DNA of 64,000 bases from NCBI GenBank assembly GCA_947488755.1, contig CANLAD010000001.1:262247-326246 (forward strand). Reading direction: 5' to 3'. The notes beneath the pieces were generated by a model. That model searched no databases and was not told where the DNA came from. It worked only from the letters and a program-made list of their open reading frames with translations. Below, piece after piece: positions 54,503 through 64,000 of this stretch. The position numbers and the translations under genes were made by a program. This stretch comes from an uncultured Erythrobacter sp. GTDB taxonomy: Bacteria > Pseudomonadota > Alphaproteobacteria > Sphingomonadales > Sphingomonadaceae. Every line of letters starts with the position of its first letter. Position 1 is the first letter of the stretch.

Positions 54503-56662
54503 TTACCCGCCATCGCCCATCAGCTGCTGCATCAGGTAGACGTATTGCAGCGCCTGCAGCTTGGCGCGCTGTTCGTTATCGACGCCGCCCGAATGGCCTC
54601 CGGTCATGTCCTCAAAGTAATAATAGGGCTGACCGATCTCCTTTAGCCGCGCGGCGCCCTTGCGGGCATGGGCGGGATGCGTGCGGTCATCTGCGGTCGA
54701 GGCCCACAGGAACGGGGTGGGGTAGTCCACGCCCTCCTCGATCTTCTGATAGGGCGAATAGCCTTCGATCCAGGCGCGCTGTTCGGGAATGCGCGGATCG
54801 CCATATTCGCCGATCCAGGATGCGCCGCGACCGATCAGGTGATAGCGCAGCATGTCGAACAGCGGAATCTGCACGATCGCCGCGCCGAACAGGTCGGGAC
54901 GCTGGGTGAAGGCGGTGCCGACCAGCAGCCCCCCTTGCGAGCCGCCTTGAATGCCCAGATGCTCTGGCGAGGTGAAGCCGCGCTCCACCAGATCTTCGCC
55001 CACAGCGATGAAATCATCCCAGGTACGCTGCTTGTTCTCCCGGATTGCGGTCTGGTGCCAGTTCGGCCCGAATTCGCCTCCGCCGCGCAGGTTCGCAAGC
55101 ACATAGGCCCCGCCGCGCTCCAGCCACAGCTTGCCGGTCGAACCGAGATAGGCGGGCAGGCGCGGGATCTGGAAGCCGCCATAACCGCTCATCAGAACGG
55201 GTGTATCGCCATCCATCGTCATCCCAGTGGGCTTGACGATGAAATACGGGATTTTCGTCCCGTCCGCGCTGGTCGCTTCATGCTGTTCGACCTCCATTCC
55301 GGAGGGATCGAAATAGGCGGGCGAGGTCTTGAGCGGCTGCGGCGCGCCCGAACCGTCCGAATAATAGAGCGTTGTCGGGTTCAGGAAGTCGGTGACGGTG
55401 AACATGATCTGGTCGGTCTCGTTCGAACTCGCCGCGATCCCGACGGTCGCATTGTCGGGCAGATCGACTTCCTCGCTGACCCACTCACCGTCCCGGAAAT
55501 TGAATTGCCGCACCTTGCCAACCACGTTGTCGAGCATCTGTACGAACAGCGCATTGCCGGTAATCGCACCGCCGCGCTTGGTCTGACGCTCTGCGGGAGC
55601 CCATACCAGCGTCTTAGCCGCGCCATTCGGATCGGCCTTCCACTCCTCCAGATCGACCGCGATCAGGCTGTCGGCGGGGAAAGTCTGCCCGTCCGCCTCC
55701 CAATCGACGTCGGTCGTGTAGAGCAGGTGATCATCGACAATGCCGTAGGGCGAGGCCTTGAGCGGAATGTCGAGCTTGACCCATTCGCCGTCCATGTCGA
55801 CGAAGTATTCCGCTTCATGGAAGCTCGTGCCGCGCATCGCGGTGCGTGCGTGGATCGTGCCCGATGCATCGCGCAGCAGGCTCGCGCCCGCCCACACATC
55901 GCCCGGTTCCCCGCGGAAAATCTCAAGCGCATCGGCGATATCGGTGCCGCGTTTCCAGACGCGGGTGGTGAAGGGGTATTCGCTGTCGGTCAGCGTCCCT
56001 TCGCCGAAGTCGCGCCCGACCATCAGCGTGTCCTCATCGATCCACTGGACGCCGCCCTGGCTCTTTTCCTCGAGCAGGAAGCCGCCTTCCACGAAGCTCT
56101 TGGTCGAGGTGTCGAATTCGCGCATCACGGTCGCGTCCTCGCCGCCATCGGACAGAGCGATCATGCATTTGGTCAGCGCAGGCGGCAGGCAGGTCGAGCC
56201 CTTGTAAACCCATTCTTTGCCCTCGGCCGCAGCCAGCGCATCGACATCGAGCACGGTCTCCCATTCCGGCTCATCGGTCTGATAGCTTTCGAGCGTAGTC
56301 CGGCGCAGCAGGCCCTTGGGGTTCTCCTTGTCCTGCCAGAAATTGTAGAGGCCATCGGGGCGAAAGCTCACATAGGGAATGCGATCTTCGCTGTCGTAGA
56401 TCGCCAGCGCCTCGGCCTTGAGCGTTTCGAAGCGCGGATCGGTTTCGAGCGCGGCGAGGGTGCGGTCGTTCTCGTTCTCCACCCATTCGAGCGCTTGCGG
56501 AGAGCGCGCTTCCTCCAGCCAGATGTACGGATCCTGTTCGGGACCGGGCACGCCGTCGACGGGCACCTCGGTACTGGTGTCGGTGTGGGCTTCGGCCTGC
56601 GCGCCGGTGCTGGTGGCCATCGTCATCGCGGCAGCCAGAGCGAGTGTGGATACAAGTTTCAA
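54503..56662 (-). CDS. Prolyl oligopeptidase-family serine peptidase (S9)
   Basis: 719 residues. Signal peptide ending GAQAEA, beta-propeller (about 50-430), then the alpha/beta-hydrolase domain with Ser575 in GGSQGG, the Asp in ADDRTHP (658-659) and His690 in GGHSGG. Predicted to cleave short peptides after proline in the periplasm. Length is usual. No neighbours in operon except possibly the mechanosensitive channel gene (80 bp upstream, same strand). Confidence 0.95.
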   Translation of the reverse strand: MKLVSTLALAAAMTMATSTGAQAEAHTDTSTEVPVDGVPGPEQDPYIWLEEARSPQALEWVENENDRTLAALETDPRFETLKAEALAIYDSEDRIPYVSFRPDGLYNFWQDKENPKGLLRRTTLESYQTDEPEWETVLDVDALAAAEGKEWVYKGSTCLPPALTKCMIALSDGGEDATVMREFDTSTKSFVEGGFLLEEKSQGGVQWIDEDTLMVGRDFGEGTLTDSEYPFTTRVWKRGTDIADALEIFRGEPGDVWAGASLLRDASGTIHARTAMRGTSFHEAEYFVDMDGEWVKLDIPLKASPYGIVDDHLLYTTDVDWEADGQTFPADSLIAVDLEEWKADPNGAAKTLVWAPAERQTKRGGAITGNALFVQMLDNVVGKVRQFNFRDGEWVSEEVDLPDNATVGIAASSNETDQIMFTVTDFLNPTTLYYSDGSGAPQPLKTSPAYFDPSGMEVEQHEATSADGTKIPYFIVKPTGMTMDGDTPVLMSGYGGFQIPRLPAYLGSTGKLWLERGGAYVLANLRGGGEFGPNWHQTAIRENKQRTWDDFIAVGEDLVERGFTSPEHLGIQGGSQGGLLVGTAFTQRPDLFGAAIVQIPLFDMLRYHLIGRGASWIGEYGDPRIPEQRAWIEGYSPYQKIEEGVDYPTPFLWASTADDRTHPAHARKGAARLKEIGQPYYYFEDMTGGHSGGVDNEQRAKLQALQYVYLMQQLMGDGG

Positions 56663-56742
56663 AAGTCCTCTCCGTCAGATTGGTCGGGAGGGCTTCTGCC
56701 GTGAAAATGCGCGGTTGGGAAGGGGTGCGCCGGCGCTCGCGG

Positions 56743-58455
56743 TCAGTCTTTGTCAGCCTGCACCGCGACTTCGCGTTCGCGGGGGAGGAAGGCGGGTGTG
56801 ATGTCGTTCTCGGACCGATTGTCGAGGCGCGCCGCTGCTGCCGACAGTTCTTCGAGCAGGCGGCATTGCATGGTCCAGCCGATCTTGGGATCCTTCGCGC
56901 AGGCGAGGAAGCGCACCTTCAGCCCTTGAGCGTTGTGATCGATGACCTGCACCTTGGCGTCGTCCTTGTCGACGACGTCGTCTGCGTTCTCGACGAAGCG
57001 GTCGAATTCTGCCCGCATGGCGTCCACGTCCGCGCGATGATCGAGCAGCAGTTCGACATGGGTCATCACGCTGGGATCGGTCTTGGTCCAGTTCTCGAAA
57101 CTTTCGCCGATGAACGAGGCGACCGGGGCCATCAGCCGCCGTTCGTCCCAGGTTCTTAGGCGCACATGGGTGAAGCCGATCCGCTCGACATAGCACCATT
57201 GCCCCTGCCAGTAGACCGCATCGCCGATCCGCGCGGTCTTGGCAAAAGCGATCTGGATGCTGGCCATCAGGTCGCCCAGCGCCTGACGCGCGGCGAAGAC
57301 CAACACCAGGCCGAGTACCCCGGCGGAGGCCAGCAGGGTAAATCCCAGAGTGCTGGCGATATCGGTCTGGATCAGCACGACTGCCGCGCCGATCAGCACC
57401 GCCAGCACTGTCAATATCCGCCGCCCTGCGCCCAGTTTGGTGAAGTAGTCGCGGCTTTCCTCGTTCGCCGGGTCTTCCAGCTCTTCGGTCCGACTTTCGG
57501 CGGCGAAGGTTACGATTGCGTCGATCACCGTGACGGCGACCGCGAGGATCGCGACCACGAACAAAGTGATCTGCAGCGGGTCGAGGATTTGCGCGATCGT
57601 GCCGGAAAAGTTGAACACGAATTCGCGCAGGATCGCGAACGTCCCTGCAAGCGCGACGAGGGCGGCGGGCATGTGGACCGCTTGTGCGATCGTGTAGGCA
57701 AGCGAGTCTTCATCGCGGCTTTTGCGGAAGCGGCGGATGGCGATGTAGACCAGCGCAGCGGCGATGAGCGCGAGAAACAGCACGATCGGCAGCGCGATCA
57801 CTTCCCACCACGCGAGCGTCCAGAACGCCTGTTGTCGCAGGGCTTCCGGAAGGCTGCGCTCGAACTTGGTCGGGCCATAGCGCTGGTAGAGCGCGGGGAT
57901 GTTCTGCATCGTCTGGCGGCTGATCATCCAGACCGGCTCGCCATCGGGCGCCTTGAGACGAACGATGCGGAACGAGTAGTCGCGGCCCTGCGCGCGCAGG
58001 TGAGCGAGAACGATGCTGCGGCGGGTTTCGCCCGCCATCGGATCTTCGCTGCTGGCGATCACTTCGCGCGCGTCGGGCCGGTCCGAAAGCGAGCGCCAGT
58101 CGAGCAGGAGCGAGCGGTGGACAATCTCGAAGGTCTGCCGCGCCAGTTCCGGCCCCAGCCGCGCCTGTTCGGCAGGCGGAAGCTCGCTCAGGTCGAGCGC
58201 GGTGGCGGCGCGGTCCCACTCTTCATCGAACCCTGCGTCGAGGAAGCTTTCGAACAGCGATTGCGGGGTTTCCAGATCGAGCTGCGTGGACGGGGCGGGC
58301 AGGCCGGGATTGATCGCGGCGACTTCATAGACGTCAGGCTCCGCGATGGCGGGCACGTTCTCGACGGATTGCGCGGCGAGCGGCATGGACAAAGCCACCG
58401 CCAGCGCGAGGGCGAAAAGTCGGACTAGGTTTTGAATGGCCGCGAAGATAGGCAC
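56743..58455 (-). CDS. Mechanosensitive ion channel (MscS family)
   Basis: 570 residues. Signal peptide ending LAAQ, a periplasmic N-terminal domain (about 30-215), then membrane helices at about 218-240, 260-285, 290-315, 345-370 and 375-395. The pore-lining helix and MscS beta domain (RIGDAVYWQGQWCYVERIGFTHVRLRTWDERRLMAPVASFI) follow. Long, YbdG/YnaI-like relative of MscS. Releases solutes at hypo-osmotic shock, presumably; not tested. Confidence 0.92.
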   Translation of the reverse strand: MPIFAAIQNLVRLFALALAVALSMPLAAQSVENVPAIAEPDVYEVAAINPGLPAPSTQLDLETPQSLFESFLDAGFDEEWDRAATALDLSELPPAEQARLGPELARQTFEIVHRSLLLDWRSLSDRPDAREVIASSEDPMAGETRRSIVLAHLRAQGRDYSFRIVRLKAPDGEPVWMISRQTMQNIPALYQRYGPTKFERSLPEALRQQAFWTLAWWEVIALPIVLFLALIAAALVYIAIRRFRKSRDEDSLAYTIAQAVHMPAALVALAGTFAILREFVFNFSGTIAQILDPLQITLFVVAILAVAVTVIDAIVTFAAESRTEELEDPANEESRDYFTKLGAGRRILTVLAVLIGAAVVLIQTDIASTLGFTLLASAGVLGLVLVFAARQALGDLMASIQIAFAKTARIGDAVYWQGQWCYVERIGFTHVRLRTWDERRLMAPVASFIGESFENWTKTDPSVMTHVELLLDHRADVDAMRAEFDRFVENADDVVDKDDAKVQVIDHNAQGLKVRFLACAKDPKIGWTMQCRLLEELSAAAARLDNRSENDITPAFLPREREVAVQADKD

Positions 58456-58527
58456 GCTCCCCCTGCTGCGTCATGCATTCAATGCAAGGGAGGCGACGTG
58501 GGTTCCGCGACTAGGTGGAAACGCCGA

Positions 58528-58794
58528 TCAGGTGCCCTGACCCTCGACCTTTTCGGCCAGCACGGTCAGCCCGTTCTCACCCACTTCGGCAAATCCGCCG
58601 CGCACCTCGATGCTTTCAGGGCTGGCGCCTTCCGACTTGTAGACCTGCACCGCGCCATCGCGGATGGTCGACATGAAGGGCGCGTGTCCCTCCAACACAC
58701 CAAATTCGCCTTCGGTGCCGGGGACGACGACCATGTGGACGTCTTCAGAGCGGACCAGTTTGGCCGGGGTTACGAGTTCGAAGTGAAGGGGCAT
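58528..58794 (-). CDS. atpC: F1 ATP synthase epsilon subunit
   Basis: 88 residues. Beta-sandwich domain only: [57 protein letters not shown]. The C-terminal two-helix inhibitory domain (usually residues 90-135) is missing. Last gene of the atp operon; the stop is followed by the channel gene. Separated from atpD by a non-atp gene. Confidence 0.95.
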   Translation of the reverse strand: MPLHFELVTPAKLVRSEDVHMVVVPGTEGEFGVLEGHAPFMSTIRDGAVQVYKSEGASPESIEVRGGFAEVGENGLTVLAEKVEGQGT

Positions 58795-58809
58795 ATCTTG
58801 CTTTTCAAA

Positions 58810-59367
58810 TTAGTCCGTTGTCACTTGGACTGCGAAGATTTGGCTGTCCGAGCCAAGGTTTCGATATTTAGACAGAAACTTAATCCTGCCGACCTTCATT
58901 TGATGAAGGTAGCCAATGGCTGACCGGTCCTTCTTCTTTTTCCAATCGCCGCGCGTGTAGGCTTTTTCCTCGAAAGCGGAGCGCATGGTTGTTAGATGGC
59001 TCGTCTGTGCAGCGATAGTACAACGTCTGCTGTCCTCCTCAAAAGCAATCCAAACATCGCCATCGCCCGTTTCAAGTTTGGCGAAGTTCGCCGCGCTGTC
59101 AAAGGTCAAAGCTTTGGTGAACCAGTCTGGAGCTACGTCAGCCGTTGATAGGCCATCGCCCATCAGATCGGGAGCCACCATATTCACTCCGGGCACGGGG
59201 CGTCCCGAAGATGCAAGGACACACGCAAAGATGTGTGACTGGAGGAGGCCATCCACCTTTGTGGCCGGTTCTATAATTCCAGGTGCAATTTGCGCGTGTG
59301 CAATAGGCGCTACCGCCACTGACGTGACGGCCATCAAGCCTGCTGCGATGGGGCGCAAAAACCGCAT
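58810..59367 (-). CDS. Exported hypothetical protein inside the atp operon
   Basis: 185 residues. Signal peptide ending AHAQIAP. The mature part has two Cys (FACVLASS, RRCTIAAQ) that could form a disulfide, and a basic stretch (TRGDWKKKKDRSAIGY). No family recognised. It lies five bases after atpD and 15 bases before atpC, so it is surely co-transcribed with them. A role in ATP synthase is only inferred from position. It looks like the other three extra genes of the operon in being export-directed or unrelated to F1 structure. Confidence 0.8.
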   Translation of the reverse strand: MRFLRPIAAGLMAVTSVAVAPIAHAQIAPGIIEPATKVDGLLQSHIFACVLASSGRPVPGVNMVAPDLMGDGLSTADVAPDWFTKALTFDSAANFAKLETGDGDVWIAFEEDSRRCTIAAQTSHLTTMRSAFEEKAYTRGDWKKKKDRSAIGYLHQMKVGRIKFLSKYRNLGSDSQIFAVQVTTD

Positions 59368-59372
59368 CGCCC

Positions 59373-60839
<1,467 letters not shown>

Positions 60840-61217
60840 CTATTCGCTGGTCGTATCGGTGTCTGTGTAGGTGCCGCCATGCTCTGTGCAGACGGCTTCG
60901 GGTTCGGCGAGGATCCAGCCGGTTTCGTCCTCATTGGCTTGGAGCACGGCTTCATTGCGAAGATATTCGTCATCGCCCAGGCCGAACTCACAGGTCACGG
61001 TGTCCGCGCCCATGGCCGCGCGGCAAGCTGCGGTGTTGACCGGCTCGACGCCTTCGCAGGTGTCAGCGAGAACCTGCGTGAAAAGAGCCTCATCCGGTGG
61101 AGGCAGGGTGCTGACCGGCTCGGGAGCCGCGACAGGTGCCGGTTCGGGCGCGGGCTCTTCACCACACGCAGCGAGCGCGAAAAGCGGCAGGGCAAGGAGG
61201 GCGAGGCGTGTGTTCAC
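60840..61217 (-). CDS. Cys-patterned lipoprotein 2 in the atp operon
   Basis: 125 residues from a GTG at 61217; alternative ATG at 61259 overlaps the stop of lipoprotein 1 (ATGA), but the shorter form gives a normal signal peptide (NTRLALLALPLFALAAC). A Glu/Ala/Pro-rich linker is followed by a domain with four Cys: C-x10-C-x10-C and a last Cys after GWILAEPEAV. This pattern matches lipoprotein 1, so the two are paralogues. Function unknown. Confidence 0.8.
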   Translation of the reverse strand: MNTRLALLALPLFALAACGEEPAPEPAPVAAPEPVSTLPPPDEALFTQVLADTCEGVEPVNTAACRAAMGADTVTCEFGLGDDEYLRNEAVLQANEDETGWILAEPEAVCTEHGGTYTDTDTTSE

Positions 61218-61255
61218 GAGTCTGTTTCTTTCCAAAAGTTGCTGCGCCTGGGCGA

Positions 61256-61696
61256 TCATTCGGTGGGCTGCGTATCGACCGAAACGTCGGCGGGTTCATC
61301 GGCAACCATCGCCGCGCGGTCGAGCGAGCCGCAGAAATCGGGTTCCTGTTCAAGATCCCAGTCAATGCCGTCATCGCCGCGCGTCAGCATCAGCGTGCGT
61401 TCGCTGCCTTCGGGATCCTGCGCGAAGGAATAGCTGCACTCGAACGTGTCGAGATCGAGCCCCTGAGCCTCGCATACCGCCGAGGAGACGACCGCCCGCA
61501 GCGTCGGGCATTCCTCGTCGATCGCGGCCTGCACGTTTGCAAGCTCCGGCGCGCCGCCATCGCCCGCAACGCTGTCGTTGGGATTGAGATCGCCGCTGAC
61601 CGCGTCGGGTGCCATGTCGGCGGTGTCGCCGTCCGGCTCGTTGCACGCGGCAAGGGTGAGGGCGGGGATGGTGATAAGGGCAATGAGCTTGTTCAT
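61256..61696 (-). CDS. Cys-patterned lipoprotein 1 in the atp operon
   Basis: 146 residues. Signal peptide with lipobox L-A-A-C. An acidic linker is followed by a domain with C-x11-C-x11-C and a last Cys after [10 protein letters not shown], a pattern shared with the next gene (W-x-L-x-x-E-P-x-x-C). Its ATG overlaps the atpG stop (ATGA), so it is translated with atpG. No known family recognised; periplasmic location predicted. Confidence 0.8.
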   Translation of the reverse strand: MNKLIALITIPALTLAACNEPDGDTADMAPDAVSGDLNPNDSVAGDGGAPELANVQAAIDEECPTLRAVVSSAVCEAQGLDLDTFECSYSFAQDPEGSERTLMLTRGDDGIDWDLEQEPDFCGSLDRAAMVADEPADVSVDTQPTE

Positions 61697-62562
61697 AGCG
61701 CTTCGGCTCCTGCGATAATCTCGATCAGTTCGGTGGTGATCGCGGCCTGACGTGAGCGGTTGTACTCGATGTTCAGATCCTTGATCAGCTCGCCCGCATT
61801 GCGGGTGGCATTATCCATAGCGGTCATCGAGGCACCCTGTTCCGACGCCTCGCGTTCGAGCAGTGCACCGAACAGCTGCGTCTTGACGTAGCGCGGCAGC
61901 AGCTCCTCGAGGATTTCCTCCTCGCCCGGCTCGTATTCGACCACCGCGTCGCTGTTGTCGGCGGTTTCGGGAGCGGGGACAGGGATGAGCTGGTCGACCG
62001 TGGGATCCTGCGCGAGAGCCGACTTGAACACCGGATAGACCAGATGGGCAACGTCGAACTTCGAATCCTCGAACCGCTCGATCAGGTCGGCGGCGATGGC
62101 GTCGGCTTCCTCGAAGCCGGGCTGGCGCACGTCAGAGGTGTCGAAGTGCTTGGTGATGCTGTTGGCATAGTCGCGCTTGATCGGCGCGCGGCCCTTTTTG
62201 CCAATGAGGTAGAACGAGACGTCCTTGCCTTCGCCGAGCAATTCCTTCGCCTTGGCCTTTGCAGCTTTCACGATGTTCGCGTTAAGCCCGCCGCACAGCC
62301 CCTTGTCGGTGTTGACGACGACGAGCAGGTGACGCTGGGTCGAACCGGTGCCCGCGAGCAGCTTGGGCGCGCTGTCGCCCGAAACCTTGCCCGCAAGGCT
62401 CGCCATCACGGCGGCGAGCCGCTCTTGATACGGACGCGCGGCCTCGGCAGCCGCCTGCGCACGGCGCAGCTTCGCCGCCGCAACCATCTGCTTGGCCTTG
62501 GTGATCTTCTGGGTCGATTTGACCGACTTGATCCGACCTTTGAGTTCCTTGAGACTTGCCAT
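61693..62562 (-). CDS. atpG: F1 ATP synthase gamma subunit
   Basis: 289 residues. Start [36 protein letters not shown] and end [41 protein letters not shown] are the two coiled-coil shaft helices, both intact. The central stalk. Four bases after the ABM monooxygenase gene and overlapping lipoprotein 1. Confidence 0.97.
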   Translation of the reverse strand: MASLKELKGRIKSVKSTQKITKAKQMVAAAKLRRAQAAAEAARPYQERLAAVMASLAGKVSGDSAPKLLAGTGSTQRHLLVVVNTDKGLCGGLNANIVKAAKAKAKELLGEGKDVSFYLIGKKGRAPIKRDYANSITKHFDTSDVRQPGFEEADAIAADLIERFEDSKFDVAHLVYPVFKSALAQDPTVDQLIPVPAPETADNSDAVVEYEPGEEEILEELLPRYVKTQLFGALLEREASEQGASMTAMDNATRNAGELIKDLNIEYNRSRQAAITTELIEIIAGAEAL

Positions 62563-62566
62563 CTCT

Positions 62567-62860
62567 TCAGCTTTCCAACGACTTCAGTTCGACGAGAACG
62601 GGATCGCTTTCGAGCCAGTTTTCGTATTTGGCGAAGACGTCTTTTGTGTAATCCTGAGCATGGTGAAAATCGAACGCGTCGCGATCGGCCCATTCTTCGA
62701 AAATTGTAATCGTGCTAGATCCGTCCGCAGCGCGGCGCGGCTCGAAAGCGACGCATCCGGCTTCCTTGCGCGTGACCGGGGTGATGGAGGAAACCGCTTC
62801 GCAGGCCTCATCCATGTGTGCCGGTTTGACCGGAATGGTCGCGAGGTAGGTCAAGGTCAC
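62567..62860 (-). CDS. ABM-domain (YgiN-like) quinol monooxygenase, putative
   Basis: 97 residues. Antibiotic-biosynthesis-monooxygenase fold: [53 protein letters not shown]. Cofactor-free; related to YgiN/quinol monooxygenases, but activity is not proved. Sits eight bases after atpA and four before atpG, hence part of the atp transcript. Confidence 0.88.
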   Translation of the reverse strand: MTLTYLATIPVKPAHMDEACEAVSSITPVTRKEAGCVAFEPRRAADGSSTITIFEEWADRDAFDFHHAQDYTKDVFAKYENWLESDPVLVELKSLES

Positions 62861-62868
62861 GCTGGCCC

Positions 62869-64000
<1,132 letters not shown>

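Noticed and set aside
54668..56704. 678-codon plus-strand frame opposite the S9 peptidase
   Set aside because: Antisense shadow of a gene with a full catalytic triad and signal peptide.

Overview
The window is GC-rich, densely packed chromosomal DNA from an alphaproteobacterium, most likely a sphingomonad of the Erythrobacteraceae type (Erythrobacter/Altererythrobacter relatives). The pointers are a two-piece, permuted tmRNA encoding the tag ANDNEALAIAA, the CtrA inhibitor SciP, an HdaA-type regulator, DUF2794 and DUF2066 proteins, a large sphingomonad-style TonB-dependent receptor, and a short F1 epsilon subunit. No rRNA, tRNA, CRISPR array, insertion sequence or prophage was recognised. The genus is inference.

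Layout. 1-2 kb: tail of an Anbu-peptidase operon (alpha-E protein, transglutaminase, Anbu). 2-5.6 kb: FixJ/LuxR-type regulator, extensin-like lipoprotein, VOC protein, PutP. 5.8-11 kb: one MmeI-like restriction-modification gene, carrying an in-frame repeat element, downstream of typA. 11-14.6 kb: TonB-dependent receptor and DUF805 protein. 14.6-18.7 kb: ABC exporter (FtsX-like permease plus ATPase) divergent from a TesA-type esterase, the E. coli ybbAP/tesA arrangement. 18.7-24.2 kb: recF; a small unit of two near-identical 36-residue membrane peptides and a PspC protein behind a sigma-54-like promoter; then an operon lemA-TPM-TPM-nudix-SDR. 24.3-24.9 kb: ssrA and a pair of direct repeats. 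25-29.5 kb: two hypothetical genes and an arginine succinyltransferase operon (M20 hydrolase-astA-astB) divergent from glcB. 31.7-33.1 kb: TonB_C-domain and PilZ proteins.

33.2-39 kb: the classical outer-membrane biogenesis operon lptD-surA-pdxA-rsmA, divergent from pepA-DUF2256-holC-lipoprotein and ndk (39.2-42.4 kb). 42.4-48.5 kb: sulfotransferase, purM-purN, DUF2066-hdaA, cysE-DUF2794. 48.5-58.5 kb: membrane protein, SDR, gph, glmU with an HNH protein, SOUL protein, sciP, S9 peptidase, mechanosensitive channel. 58.5-64 kb: an F1 ATP synthase operon in which four non-atp genes sit between atpA, atpG, atpD and atpC.

Most of the content is core housekeeping. Overlapping stop/start codons (ATGA, GTGA, TTGA) recur and suggest translational coupling. 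The observations most worth pursuing are the extra genes inside the atp operon, including two related Cys-patterned lipoproteins; the sigma-54-like promoter and upstream palindrome ahead of the twin peptides and PspC; and the repeat element read through in frame by the restriction-modification gene.
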